Shown piece after piece: positions 35,401 to 47,537 of a stretch of 64,000 nucleotides of DNA (position 1 is the stretch's first letter; each line of letters begins with the position of its first letter). The position numbers and the translations under genes were made by a program. The stretch comes from Nelumbo lutea (taxonomy: Eukaryota > Streptophyta > Magnoliopsida > Proteales > Nelumbonaceae). The DNA is taken from the NCBI GenBank assembly GCA_022828595.1, contig JAKGHH010000008.1, forward strand, positions 4,028,728 to 4,092,727, read 5' to 3'. Below the pieces are notes generated by a model. The model saw only the letters and a list, made by a program, of their open reading frames with translations. It searched no databases and was not told the DNA's origin.

Positions 35401-37010
35401 GCAGCGGATCCCAAAGGAGAAGAAAAACAGATACCAACCTTGCTGCAGCTGTAGCCCTCCATCCATTGTATTCTTGAAAGGACTGTCGACAATTCGGATC
35501 TGCTTAACGGGCCCGAGCAGATCGAGCCAATTATAAAGGTTCTAGTTCCATGTTTATACCAGAATTGATAATTGGTTCGGTTCCAGTTCCCACACCCCAA
35601 AACCATTTATTTTGTTAGACATCTTTAGCATTTCCTACATTGTCTTATAATCTTTATCATACCATAAGTTTAAAGCATCAAATCTGATAAATACATATAT
35701 AGGGGTGTTCAGCATTTTAACATATAAATAATTTATAATTTTACTATTAATTATAATAAATCTATACTATCAAAATTTAAATTCTGGGATAACGTTTAAA
35801 TGGAAAAACCGGTTTTAAGTTTAATCGGTTCGGTTTTTATCCTATGTGATTGTATAAGCTAAGCTTTACGTTAAGAGTGACGGTTTTGAGTCTACAAATT
35901 TCTCCCGGTTCAGGATCGGTTTGGGAGTGCTTTTACCTAGATCAGACCCGAACCCTACCCGTTGACAACCCTCTCTCCAATGGCAGCCAACTTCCATTCG
36001 AGCCACCACATAAAGTGAGATGAGGTGAGAAACAGTCAGTCAATGATCCAACGGAACAAAAAGAAAACGCAAGTTCATTGAACATGGGCGTGTCTTGTAC
36101 TCACATCATTATCAAAAGCCAGAAGGAATGGTAAGTCACATGAGTCGACAAGTCCTTCCCCAAAGTAGCAGCACCTCAAGCAATCGTAAACTGCACAGCG
36201 AATTAGTAACCCACACAACTGCAAGAGAACACCGAATGAAGCAGAGAAGTGTGGTGCTTACAACGAAGAGCGGATTGACTGTTTTATAGTAATGCCGCAA
36301 GAGCTTGCGCAGCACACCTGCAATTCCTGCATTCTTGGTGCCTGAACACACCAGAACCAAAGAAGATATGGCTGCCACCACAAACGGAAAACATTGTCTC
36401 CAAAAATGGTAAAAGATTGGATTGCAGGCATACTACAGCATGGACATACCTGTGCCACTTCCGAATCTGTTATCATGTCCGAGTCCCGTTTGTGCGCCCA
36501 CGGCAATCACCTGTCATTCTGCCAATAATATCTAGTTAGAAATGTGTTGGGAAGGAAAAGTCCAAGAAGTGAATAGAGAGGAAGGAGGTCATTGTGGCTA
36601 ATTCTGGGCTCCAACGTATGTGAGTCCATGGCTCGCAAATGCACCAGATCAAATGGCCGAGTGATCTCCGCTCAATGCAATATAGCAAAAGTGCCAATGC
36701 CTGAACATGTGCAGATGAGTTTAGAAAATTAAGAAATATTACAAGGGCAGCAACGAAAATAAAGAAATGGCAAACTTCAAAAAGTGTTAGCATATGCAAG
36801 CAACGGCGGCTTACGCGATCGCAGTCATTGCCGAAACCACAGTTGGCGGTGTGAGCTGCTAATAATGCACCTGCAAAGACAAGGTTGAAATTGGTTTAGA
36901 GATATTTATTCATCTGTTCAAGTACAAAATCAACATCATACGAGAGAATCAGATGCTACCATAGTGAAAGATTGAAGATTGAGTATGGGTTGGAAGGGTA
37001 ATTACCTAGA
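35401..37010 (-). pseudogene. RPN1: Array unit 1 with RPN1 pseudo-exons (best example)
   Basis: Minus strand, N to C. Exon 36870 to about 36814 (acceptor TTTGCAG) reads GALLAAHTANCGFGNDCD, matching RPN1 GALL..GIVN.G..NDCD. An exon from 36700 (acceptor TGTTCAG) starts ALALLLYCIE, matching the next repeat. 36510-36450 contains DSDMITDSEVAQ (RPN1 SHDTDSEVA). About 36385-36262 reads SGTKNAGIAGVLRKLLRHYY and NPLFVV (RPN1 GTNNARIAGMLR). About 36190-36110 reads IA, stop, GAATLGKDLS..YHS (RPN1 IAQGL.HLGKG...YHS). About 200 residues between the second and third exons are missing. Stops and frame mismatches at exon joins make it a pseudogene. RPN1 normally scaffolds the proteasome base and binds ubiquitin-shuttle proteins. 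Confidence 0.85.
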
Positions 37011-37723
37011 GCAGCGGATCCCTAAGGAGAACAAAAAGAGATACCAAGCATGCTGCAGCCGTAGCCCTACATCCATTGTATTCTTGAAAGGGTTGTCAGC
37101 GATTTGGGTCTGCTTGACGGGCCCGCACAGACCGAGCCAAATATAAAGGTTCTGGTTCCATGTTTATACCAGAATTGATAATTGGTTCGGTTCTTGTTCC
37201 CACACACCAAAACTGGTTCATACCCAAAACCGTTTACTTTGTTAGGCATCTTTAGCATTTCCTACATTTTCTTATAATCATTATCATACCATAAGTTTAA
37301 AGCATCAAATCAAATAAATACATACATAGGGGTGTTCAGCATTCTAATATATAAATAATTTATAATTTTTCTATTAATTTTATTAACTCTATACTATCAA
37401 ATTTTAAATTCTACGTTAACGTTTAAATAGAAAAAACGGTCTTAAGTTTAATCGGTTCGGTTTTTATCCTATGTAATTGTATAAACTTTTTACGATAAGA
37501 GTGACGGTTTTGGGTCTACATATTTGTCCCGATGAAGGATCGGTTCGGGAGTGCTTTTACCAAGATCAGACCTGAACCCCATCAGTTGACAGCACTATCT
37601 CCAATGGCAGCCATAAGTTTATTCATCTGTGCAAGTACAAAATCAACATCGTACGAGAGAATCATATGCTACCATAGCAAAAGATTGAAGATTGAGTATG
37701 GGTTGGAAGGGTCATTACCTAGA
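37011..37723 (-). repeat. Array unit 2, deleted: non-coding half only
   Basis: The 713-bp unit keeps the GGTTCGGTT-rich half and then jumps at about 37612, from CAATGGCAGCCA straight to TTTATTCATCTGTGCAAG. The whole RPN1-derived half (about 0.9 kb) is removed. Confidence 0.88.
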
Positions 37724-39299
37724 GCAGCGGATCCCAAAGGAGAATTGAAAGGGCTGTCAATGATTCCGGTCTGCATGACGGGCCCGAGCAGACCAAACCA
37801 ACTATAAAGGTTCTGGTTCCATGTTTATACCAGAATTGATAATTGGTTCGGTTGTTGTTCCCACACCCCAAAACTGGTTCGTACCCAAATCCATTTATTT
37901 TGTTAGGCATCTTTAGAATTTCCTATATTATCTTATAATCATTATCATACCATAAGTTTAAAGCGTGAAATATGATAAATTCATACATAGGGATGTTCAA
38001 CATTCTAACATATAAACAATTTATAATTTTTCTATCAATTTTATTAACTTTATACTATCAAAATTTAATTTCTTTGTTAACGTTTAAATAGAAAAAACGG
38101 TTTTAAGTTTAATTTGTTCGGTTTTTATCCAATGTGATTGTTTAAACTAAGTTTTACGTTAACAGTGACGGTTTTGCGTATATGTATATGTCCCGGTTAG
38201 GGATTGGTATGGGAGTGCTTTTACCTAGATCAGACCCGAACCCCACCCGCTGACAGGCCTCTCTCCAATGGTAACCAACTTCCATTCGAGCCACCACATA
38301 AAGCGAGATGAGGTGAGATATAGTCAGCCACTGATCCAATGGAACAAAAAGAAAATGCAAGTTCATTGAACATGGGCCTGTCTTATACTAACATCATTAT
38401 CAAAAGCCGGAAGGAATGGTAACTCACATGTGGGGACAAGTCCTTCCCAAAAGTAGCAGCACGTCAAGCAATCCTAAAGTGCACATATAACACAGCGGAA
38501 TTAGTAACCCACACAACCACAAGAGAACACTGAATGTAGCGGAGAAGTGAGATGCTTACAACGAAGAACGGATTGACTTCTTTATAGTAATGCCGTAAGA
38601 GGTTGCGCAGCACTCCCGCAATTCCTGCATTCCTGGTCCCTGAACACATCAGAACCAAGGAGTTTATTGCAACCACCGCAACTGGAAAACGATGTCTCCC
38701 AAAATGATAAAAGCTTGGATTACAGGCATACTATAGCATGGACATACCTGTGCCACTTCTGAATCCGTTGTCACGTCTGAGTCCTGTTTGCGCGCCCACG
38801 ACAACCACCTGTCCATTATATTCCGTCAGAAATGGGTGGGGAGGGAAAAGCCAAAGAAGTGAATAGAGAGGAAGGAGGTTATTGTGGCTTATTCCGGGCT
38901 CCAGCGTATGTGAGGCCAAGGCTTGCAACATCTCCGGATCAAACGCCCGAATCATCTCCGCTCAATGCAATATAGCAGAAGTGCCAATGCCTGATGATGT
39001 CCAGATGAGTTTAAAAAATAAGATAGATGACAAGGCAGAATGAACAATAAAGAAATGGCCAACTTGAAAAAAGTGTTAGCATAAACAAGCAACGACGGCT
39101 TACGGGATCGCAGTCATTGCTGAAACCACACTGGGCGGTGCAAGCTTCTAATAATGCATCTGCAATGACAAGTTTGAAATTGGTTCAGAGATATTTATTC
39201 ATCTGTGCAAGTACAAAATCAACATTGTACGAGAGAATCATATGCTACCATAGCAAAAGATTGAAGATTGAGTTTGGGTTGGAAGGGTCATTACCTAGA
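37724..39299 (-). repeat. Array unit 3
   Basis: 1,576 bp. The RPN1 exon near 38670-38581 reads SGTRNAGIAGVLRNLLRHYY then NPFFVV. Homologues of all five pseudo-exons are present. Confidence 0.9.
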
Positions 39300-40902
39300 G
39301 CAGCGGATCCCAAAGGAGAAGAAAAAGAGATACCAACCTCGCTGCTACCGTAGCCCTCCATCCTTTTTATTCTTGAAAGGGCTGTCAACGATGCGGGTCG
39401 GCTTGATGGGCCAGAGCAGACGGAGCCAATTATAAAGTTTCTGGTTCCATGTTTTACCAGAGTTGATAATTGGTTCGGTTCTTGTTCCCACACCCAAAAC
39501 CGGTTCATACCCCAAACCATTTATTTTGTTAGGCATCTTTGGCATTTCGTACATCTTCTTATAATCATTATCATAACATAAGTTTAAAGCGTCAAATCTA
39601 ACAAATACATACATAGGGGTGTTCAGCATTCTAACATATAAATAATTTATAATTTTTTTTATCAATTTTATTAACTCTATACTTTAAATTCTACGTTAAC
39701 GTTAAAATAGAAAAAACGGTTTAAAGTTTAATCGGTTCAGTTTTTATCCTATGTGATTGAATAAACTAAGTTTTATGTTAACAGTGACGGTTTTGAGTCT
39801 ACAAATTTCTCCCGGTTCAGGATTGGTTTGGGAGTGCTTTTACCTAGATCAGACCCGAACCCATCCATTGACAGCCCTCTCTCCAATGGCAGCCAACTTC
39901 CAATCGAGCCTCCACATAAAGCGAGATGAGGAGAGATACAATCAGTCACAAATCAAATGGAACAAAAAGAAAACGCAAGTTCATTGAACATGGGCTTGTC
40001 TTATACTCACATCGTTATTGAAAGCCGGAAGGAATGGTAAGTCACATGATTGGACAAGTCCTTCCCCAAAGTAGCAGCACCACGAGGAATCCTAAAGTGC
40101 ACATATAACACAACCGAATTAGTAACCCACACAACCACAAGAGAACACTGAATGTAGCGGAGAAGTGAGATGCTTACAACGAAGAGCGGATTGGCTTTTT
40201 CAAAGTAATGCCGTAAGAGGTTGCGCAGCACTCCCGCAATTCCAGCATTCCTGGTCCCTGAACACAGCAGAACCAAGGAGGTTATTGCAACCACCGCAAC
40301 CGGAAAACAATGTCTCCATAAATGATAAAAGCTTGGATTGCTGGCATATTATAGCATGGAAATACCTGTGACACTTCTGAATCTGTTGTCACATCTGAGC
40401 CCTGTTTGCGCTCCCACGACAATCACCTGTAATAACATTCAGTCAGAAAAGGGTGGGGAAGGAAAAGTCCAATAAGTTAATAGAGAGGAAGGAGGTTATG
40501 GTGGCTTATTCTGGGCTTCAGCGTATGTGAGGCCAAGGCTCACAACATCTCCGGATCGAACGCCCGAGTCATCTCCACTTCATGCAATATAGCAGAAGTG
40601 CCAAAGCCTGATGATGTCCAGATGAGTTTAAAAAATAAGAAAGATGACAAGGCAGAATGAACAATAAAGAAATGGCCAACTTGAAAAAAGTGTTAGCATA
40701 TACAAGCAACGACGGTTTACAGGATCGTAGTCATTGATGAAACCACACTAGGCGGTGCGAGCTGCTAATAATGCGCCTGCAATGACAAGGTTGAAATTGG
40801 TTTAGAGATATTTATTCATCATCAACACCGCACGACTGAATCATGTGCTACCATAGCAAAAGATTGAAGATTGAGTTTGGGTTGGAAGGGTCATTACCTA
40901 GA
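39300..40902 (-). repeat. Array unit 4
   Basis: 1,603 bp and nearly identical to the left half of unit 5, for example in the stretch after the marker and in the exon near 40290-40190. It belongs to a monomeric subfamily different from the A/B units on the right. Confidence 0.9.
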
Positions 40903-42088
40903 GCAGCGGATCCCAAAAGAGAAGAAAAAGAGATACCAACTTCGCTGCTACCGTAGCCCTCCATCCTTTTTATTCTTGAAAGGGCTGTCAACGATGCGGG
41001 TCGGCTTGATGGGCTAGAGCAGACGGAGCCAATTATAAAGTTTCTGGTTCCATGTTTTACCAGAATTGATAATTGGCTCGGTTCTTGTTCCCACACCCAA
41101 AACCGGTTCATACCCAAAACCATTTATTTTGTTAGGCATCTTTGGCATTTCGTACATCTTCTTATAATCATTATCATAACATAAGTTTAAAGCGTCAAAT
41201 CTAACAAATACATACATAGGGGTGTTCAGCATTCTAACATATAAATAATTTATAATTTTTTTTATCAATTTTATTAACTCTATACTTTAAAATTTTAAAT
41301 TCTACGTTAACGTTAAAATAGAAAAAACGGTTTAAAGTTTAATCGGTTCAGTTCTTATCCTATGTGATCGAATAAACTAAGTTTTACGTTAAGAGTGACG
41401 GTTTTGAGTCTACAAATTTCTCCCGGTTCAGGATTGGTTTGGGAGTGCTTTTACCTAGATCAGACCCGAACCCATCCGTTGACAGCCCTCTCTCCAATGG
41501 CAGCCAACTTCTATTCGAGCCTCCACATAAAGCGAGATGAGGAGAGATACAATCAGTCACAAATCAAATGGAACAAAAAGAAAACGCAAGTTCATTGAAC
41601 ATGGGCTTGTCTTATACTCACATCGTTATCGAAAGCCGGAAGGAATGGTAAGTCACATGATTGGACAAGTCCTTCCCCAAAGTAGCAGCACCACGAGGAA
41701 TCCTAAAGTGCACATATAACACAACCGGATTAGTAACCCACACAGCCACAAGAGAACACTGAATGTAGCGGAGAAGTGAGATGCTTACAACGAAGAGCGG
41801 ATTGGCTTTTTCAAAGTAATGCCGTAAGAGGTTGCGCAGCACTCCCGCAATTCCAGCATTCCTGGTCCCTGAACACAGCAGAACCAAGGAGGTTATTGCA
41901 ACCACCACAACGGGAAAACAATGTCTCCATAAATGATAAAGCTTGGATTGCTGGCATATTATAGCATGGAAATACCTGTGCCACTTCCAAATCTGTTGTC
42001 ACATTTGAGCCCCGTTTGCGCTCCCACAACAATCACCTGTAATAACATTCAGTCAGAAATGGGTGGGGAAGGAAAAGTCCAATAAGTT
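40903..42088 (-). repeat. Array unit 5, left portion (interrupted by Copia-2)
   Basis: The unit stops at AATAAGTT (42081-42088) and resumes after the transposon at 53239. The same sequence is uninterrupted in unit 4 near 40468. Rejoined length without the second AAGTT is 1,624 bp. Confidence 0.95.
42084..42088. repeat. Left target-site duplication of Copia-2
   Basis: AAGTT here and at 53234-53238 flanks the element. Confidence 0.95.
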
Positions 42089-42349
42089 TGTTTGACTGCT
42101 GCTACAGTAGTCCGAAGAAGAAGAAGAAGAAGAAGAAGAAGAAGAGAAGAAGAAGGGTCAGTCAAAAATCTGATGGTTAACCCATCCAGTCGACCCCCTT
42201 AATCTATATTAGATTCTAATAATGTTTACAAAGACAGAAATGCCCTTACTTAAGTGTGGGGCAGAGTAACTCTAATAACACTGCCACATAAGCAAGTTAC
42301 TTAATAAACAGAAGAAGACTAAACTACCCCTATTCAGCACATTTTAACA
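42089..42349 (-). repeat. Copia-2 3' LTR
   Basis: On the minus strand it starts TGTTAAAATGTGC and ends CAGTCAAACA. It includes an (AAG)n microsatellite at about 42117-42150. Confidence 0.94.
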
Positions 42350-43247
42350 CTCCCCCCCAAGCTGGAGAATATGTCATATAATCCCAGCTCGTTACATAGA
42401 TAGTTCACTTTCCCCGATCTTAGAGCTTTTGTAAACAAATCTGCCCATTGGTCATTGGAGCCCACATGTTCTGTATTTATCTCTCCGGCAAGAACCTTCT
42501 CTCTCACAAAGTGGCAATCAACTTCTATGTGCTTTGTTCTCTCATGAAAGACAGGATTGGATGAGATATGGAGTGCAGCTTGGTTGTCACAGTACAATTT
42601 CATAGGTTTATCCATGTGAAACCCAATTTCTTGTAGTAGATTCCTCAGCCACACTAATTCACAGGTAGTGTGAGCCATGGCCCTATATTCGGCTTCAACA
42701 CTGCTTCTGGCTACAACCGTCTGTTTTTTACTCTTCCATGTCACAAGATTTCCTCCCATAAATGTGCAATAGCCTATAGTAGATCTTCTGTCACTCACTG
42801 AGCTTGCCCAGTCTGCATCTGTATACCCAACTACTTCAAGTTTTCCTCCTGGTTTATACAATAGCCCACGGCCTGGCGCTCCTTTTAGATACTCACAATT
42901 CTAAGGACTGCATCCCAGTGAGGTACACGAGGGTTCTGCATGAATTGGCTCACCACACTGACTACAAAGGAGATGTCGGGTCTCGTGATAGTCAGATAGT
43001 TCAGCTTTCTCACTAGTCGTCTATACCTTCCAGGATCTTCAAATACTTCTCCTATATCACTGCTCACCTTAACATTTGGTTCCATAGGGGTCTCAGCCGG
43101 TTTTGCACATAACTGTCCTGTTTCTTCCAATAGATGGACATATTTCCTTTGGCATAGATTCAAACCTTGTTTTGACCTGGCAACCTCTATTCCCAAGAAA
43201 TACTTTAATGTTCCAAGGTCCTTTGTTTGAAAATGATTTTTCAGAAA
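42334..43247 (-). pseudogene. Copia-2 pol 3' part: RT C-terminus and RNase H
   Basis: Two frames: 43196-42885 with [36 protein letters not shown], and 42861-42334 with [37 protein letters not shown] and [15 protein letters not shown]. The YVDD block lies on the other side of the nested Copia-3. A frameshift separates the two frames near 42890, and a short loss follows [11 protein letters not shown]. It ends at the polypurine tract. Confidence 0.9.
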
Positions 43248-43252
43248 TACCT

Positions 43253-43615
43253 TGTAGAGAACACTGATGTGGGCCCCACTGCAGTGGTCCCCACTGTGTT
43301 CGTAGGACAGCAGTATTTGTTTCAGTTATAGTAGTGTCAGTTTGCTGATTCAGCTGTTATTTATTTCAGTTTTATTTACTTTCTTTATTATGTAAGTACC
43401 AAGGGCAGATGTGTCCTTTCATCATGTACTAAACATAAACCTATAAATATTAAGAGAGTGGCGGCGACAGATCTGTCAGAATCTGTCCCTCCTTTCAGCA
43501 ACTTGTGTTCTCTTGCTTCTCTTCTATTCTCTCCATTTTCTCTCATCTTCTTTTCTGTTTTACAAACCTAAAACCTTTTAGGATTCAAGACTGATTACAG
43601 TCTTGATCTTCTACT
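43253..43615 (+). repeat. Copia-3 5' LTR
   Basis: 363 bp. It contains a likely promoter/leader with CCTATAAATATTAAG near 43441, followed by CT-rich sequence. Confidence 0.94.
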
Positions 43616-43630
43616 TGGTATCAGAGCCTA
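43616..43630 (+). promoter_or_regulatory. Copia-3 primer-binding site
   Basis: TGGTATCAGAGCCTA directly follows the LTR and matches the complement of initiator tRNA-Met. Confidence 0.9.
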
Positions 43631-44347
43631 TCTAGGGCTTCTCATGTGTATCTAGTCCAGCCGATCACATGAGAACTAGCTAGGGCTGGAAGCCTTGAAG
43701 AAGTTTTCGGCGGCTGAATCTTGGAGATTACTGGGAGAGGTTCGCAGCAGTTGAAGACTTGCCGCAACCTGCAGAGAGTTGGTAACCAAGAAGAGGCAGC
43801 GAAGGCTAGGGTTCAGGTAACCCTAGAAGACAGTACACGAAGGCAGGTAATCAGTAAGTAAGTTTGTTTCTTTACTGATGTTTAGAGATTGCAATCAGCC
43901 GAGATAGGTTGGACCTATCTAGAAAGAGGGGCCGAACTGTGTCCAAGTTTGCTCTAGGGTTTGGCTTGCCGAACTGTGATTAAGTTTGTGTCTAGGGTTT
44001 GATTGTTGGGCCAAACCCCCTCTTCAAAGGGGATTAGTTTTTAGGGTTTCACAGTGCCCAACGACAAGTCCTACTGGTGCGGACTGCTTGGAGAGTGCAG
44101 CTGAGCACTTTAGTGATTTCAAATCACTAATTTTCTTCAAACCTACAGTTGAAACCCTATTTTTGCTCTCACAGTAGTGGGCCCCGTAGTAGTGGTTTCA
44201 GAGAACAACATCTCAGATTGATAGGCGATTGATTTCAGATCAGTTTTGTGTTGGTATTCCTGATCGGATCAGATCAGTTTCGGATCAGCTTTTAGACTTA
44301 CTTCCTTGACTCTGTTTTTTGGTATAATTGCTCTAACAGTTTGAATC

Positions 44348-45436
44348 TTGATCAAAGATGGAGTTCAAGGGCAGGGAGATAGTAGTTTTGGAAACCACAA
44401 TTATGGTAATGTATCTGAAACCGGGTTTCGGATTACAACTATGAGATTTGATGGGTCAAATCATTTGGAGTGGGCACAATCAGCCATGATGGCTATTAGA
44501 GGAAGGGGAAAACTGGGTTACCTCTTGGGAGATGTGAAAGAACCTTCCAAGGAGGACCCAATATACACCAAGTGGGTTCAAGAGAACTATTTAGTTATGG
44601 CATGGCTGTGTAATTCCATGCAGCCACATATCAGCCGAAATTACTTGTGGGCAAAGACAGCCAAAGAAATATGGGATGTTGTGAAAGAAACCTATTCCCA
44701 ACCCCTCAATGTTGCCAGAGCCTATGAACTGAAGTGTGAGGTGAACAGCCTTAAACAAGGAGAAAAGCCAGTTTCTGTCTACTTCTCTACCTTGAAATCC
44801 TTGTGGCATGAGATTGACCATCTGGAGACCCTTGAGTGGGAGAGTCCCAAAGATGCACAAACTCACAGAAAACAAGTTGAGACGAATAGGGTATTTGAGT
44901 TTCTGGCTGGTTTGAATTCAGAATATGGCATTGTGCAACAACAGATATTGACAAGAGATAGTGTGATCCTTTCTCAAGCATACTCCTTGGTGCATAGTGA
45001 AGAGACCAGGAGGAAAGTTATGATGCAGCCTCAGCCTTCTTACACAGCCTTGACAGCTATTAAACCCAAGCCAGGGGGTGACTCAGAAAGGGACCGGAAG
45101 AAGGAAGATAAACAGGATCTGGTATGTGAACATTGCAAGAAACCCAAGCACACAAAAGATACTTGTTGGAAGCTACATCCTCACTTGGTCCCAGCAAAAC
45201 TGAGAAATAAGAAGGGTAATGCTCATATGGCAGTGAACACTGATTCAACATCCTCATCAGGTACATCCCTGGAGACTTTAGCTACTGTTCGGGCTGTCCT
45301 CATACAGTTGGAAAAGGAAGTTGGAAGTTCAGCTCAGCCATCCCAGTCCCCATCAGCTCCTGCTACATCTGCATTTGCACATTCAGGTACTCGAGCCTTA
45401 GCTTACCATGTTAGAGTATCCATTGCTGATGGCTAG
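44348..45436 (+). pseudogene. Copia-3 gag
   Basis: The open frame contains the DUF4219/UBN2-like gag domain (FDGSNHLEWAQSAM, YLLGDVKEPSKEDP, VNSLKQGEKPVSVYFSTLK) and a zinc-knuckle-like CEHCKKPKHTKDTCW, in which the Cys/His spacing CX2CX4HX4C is kept. The frame has no clear ATG at its beginning; the nearest ATG (44358) is in another frame, so the start is damaged or undetermined. It ends at a TAG in the disrupted protease region. Confidence 0.85.
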
Positions 45437-47537
45437 CTTGCCATCTTTGTTTACTTCTTATCACTTGTCCTCTGGCCGAGATAGAGTATCCATTGCTGAT
45501 GGCTCTCTTGTTCCCATTTCGGGCAAGGGGGACATCAAGTTATCGGACACTATCTCTTTATCTTATGTTTTACATGTTCCTAAGCTTGATACCAACCTCC
45601 TTTCAGTTAGTAGTATTACCAAACACATGAACTGTTCAGTAACCTTTTTCCCTGACCGATGTATTTTTCAGGATTTGGAGACGAGGAAGGTGATTGGAAC
45701 TGGCCGTGAGACGAACGGGATCTATCTGCTTGGGGAGAGTACCCGACGGGAAGAGTCAGTGGATAAGAAGTCTTTTGTTTCCCAGTTTGTGAGTTCGGTT
45801 ATGCCAAACCGATTGGGTCATTTGTCTTTTAAGTCTTTGAAGAGTCTGTTTCCTGCTTTATTTGAGTCTGTTGAGCTATCAGAGTTGAGGTGTGAGAGTT
45901 GTGAGCTTGCCAAACATTGTAGAACCTCTTATTCTTTAAGTAATAAAAGGAGTAATTTCCCTTTTGATATTGTGCATACTGATGTTTGGGGGCCATATCA
46001 TATCTCTTCTATGGGTGGGTACAGATATTTTCTATTGTTTGTTGATGACCATACCCGGTTTTCTTGGGTATATCTTATGCATTCTTGGGATGAGGTTCCT
46101 GCTCTGACCCAAAACTTCCATCAAATGATTCTCACTCAGTTTGGAACTAAAATCAAAGTCCTCAGATCTGATAATGCAAATGAATACTTTGCTCAACCAT
46201 TGACCTCCTACCTTCGTAGCCATGGAGTTATTCACCAGAGCACTTGCCCTTATACACCACAGCAGAACGACGTTGCCTAAAAGTAGAATAGGCATATCTT
46301 GGAGGTGGCTAGAAGCATTATGTTTACCTCCAATGTACCTATTCGCTTCTGGGGTGATGCTATCCTCACGATAGTTTATCTCACTAATCGAGTTCCTTCC
46401 CGGGTCCTTGATATGAGAACCCCCTTTTCCCTTCTTTACCCAGACAAGGAGTTGTTCATTGTTCCCCTTAAAACCTTTGGTTGTACCTGTTTCGTCTAGC
46501 TTCTCGGGCTTCATCATTCCAAGTTTGACCCTAAGGCCTCCAAATGCATTTTCCTTGGTTATGCACAAACTCAAAAGGGTTGCTGCTATGATCCGGTTTT
46601 AGGGAAACGGTTTGTCTCTATGGATGTCACCTTCTTTGAGGAGACACCCTACTATCCTAGGGTTTCTCCTCAGGGGGAGAGCAGTGAGAGTGGAAGTTGG
46701 GCTGTTTTGAGCAGTGAGAGTGGAAGTGGGGCTGTTCCTTTACCTATTCCACTGGGTAATGAAGGTTGTAGTGGTGAGGGTGGTCATAGGGAGCCGGAGT
46801 TGAGAGTCTATCACAGGCGATGCAGGCAGGTTGATCCTAGTCTTCGACAGTCCCGGCCAGATCTAGTTCCTTCTGCGGCTCCAGATCCAGAGCCTACTGA
46901 GATACCTCTCGCTGTTGCCACTTCCCCTCCTGTGGATGACCTTGATCTCCCTATTGCCATTCGCAAAGGGAAACGACATTGCACCACTTCTACAACTCAC
47001 AACATCTCACAGTTCCTATCCTATGATCGTCTATCACCATCTTACCGGTCCTATCTCACTTCCTTTGCCGATGTCCCTATTCCAAGAACAGTGCAAGAAG
47101 CCTTATCAGTTCCAGAATGGAAAGATGCAATGCAAGTCGAAATGGATGCCCTGTTGAAGAATAATACCTGGACACTGGTTGACCCACCAAAAGGAAAGAA
47201 ACTGGTGGGATGCAGATGGGTATTCACTGTGAAGCATAATGCTGATGGCTCTATTGAAAGATACAAAGCCCGGTTGGTTGCAAAGGGATTCACTCAGACT
47301 TATGGTATAGACTACTTGGATACCTTTGCCCCAGTAGCCAAGATGACCACCATTCGAGTTTTGTTATCCCTTGCAACAAATCATTCTTGGCCCCTGTTTC
47401 AGATGGATGTTAAAAATGCCTTTCTGAATGGAGACTTACAAGAAGAGGTTTACATGCAGTTGCCTCCTGGATTCTATGATACAGAGACAGGTAAGAAGGT
47501 TTGCCGACTGAACAAGGCATTGTATGGTTTGAAGTAG
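45408..47537 (+). pseudogene. Copia-3 integrase and RT N-terminus
   Basis: The post-protease region (VSIADGSLVPISGKGDI) is followed by the integrase HHCC finger (RLGHLSFKSLKSLF... CESCELAKH), DDE residues around HTDVWGPY and RSDNANEY, then an in-frame stop (46278-46280) and another at about 46497. From 46620 the linker and RT N-terminus run to ALYGLK before a TAG at about 47535. RT words include [20 protein letters not shown] and [20 protein letters not shown]. The protease DSGA motif is missing (see the separate entry). Confidence 0.9.
45413..45506 (+). repeat. 22-bp duplication replacing the Copia-3 protease site
   Basis: AGAGTATCCATTGCTGATGGCT occurs at about 45413-45434 and again at about 45484-45505. 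The first copy sits where the aspartic protease motif (DSGA[S/T]DHMTG in relatives) should be and introduces a stop. Confidence 0.8.

Noticed and set aside
37011..37100. An additional RPN1 exon at the GGATCC marker (frame with LLLWDPLL, resembling RPN1 LLWDVDSG)
   Set aside because: Two competing frames each give only weak similarity (LLLWDP versus SSPLGSAALG leading into GALLA), so it is not listed as a firm exon.
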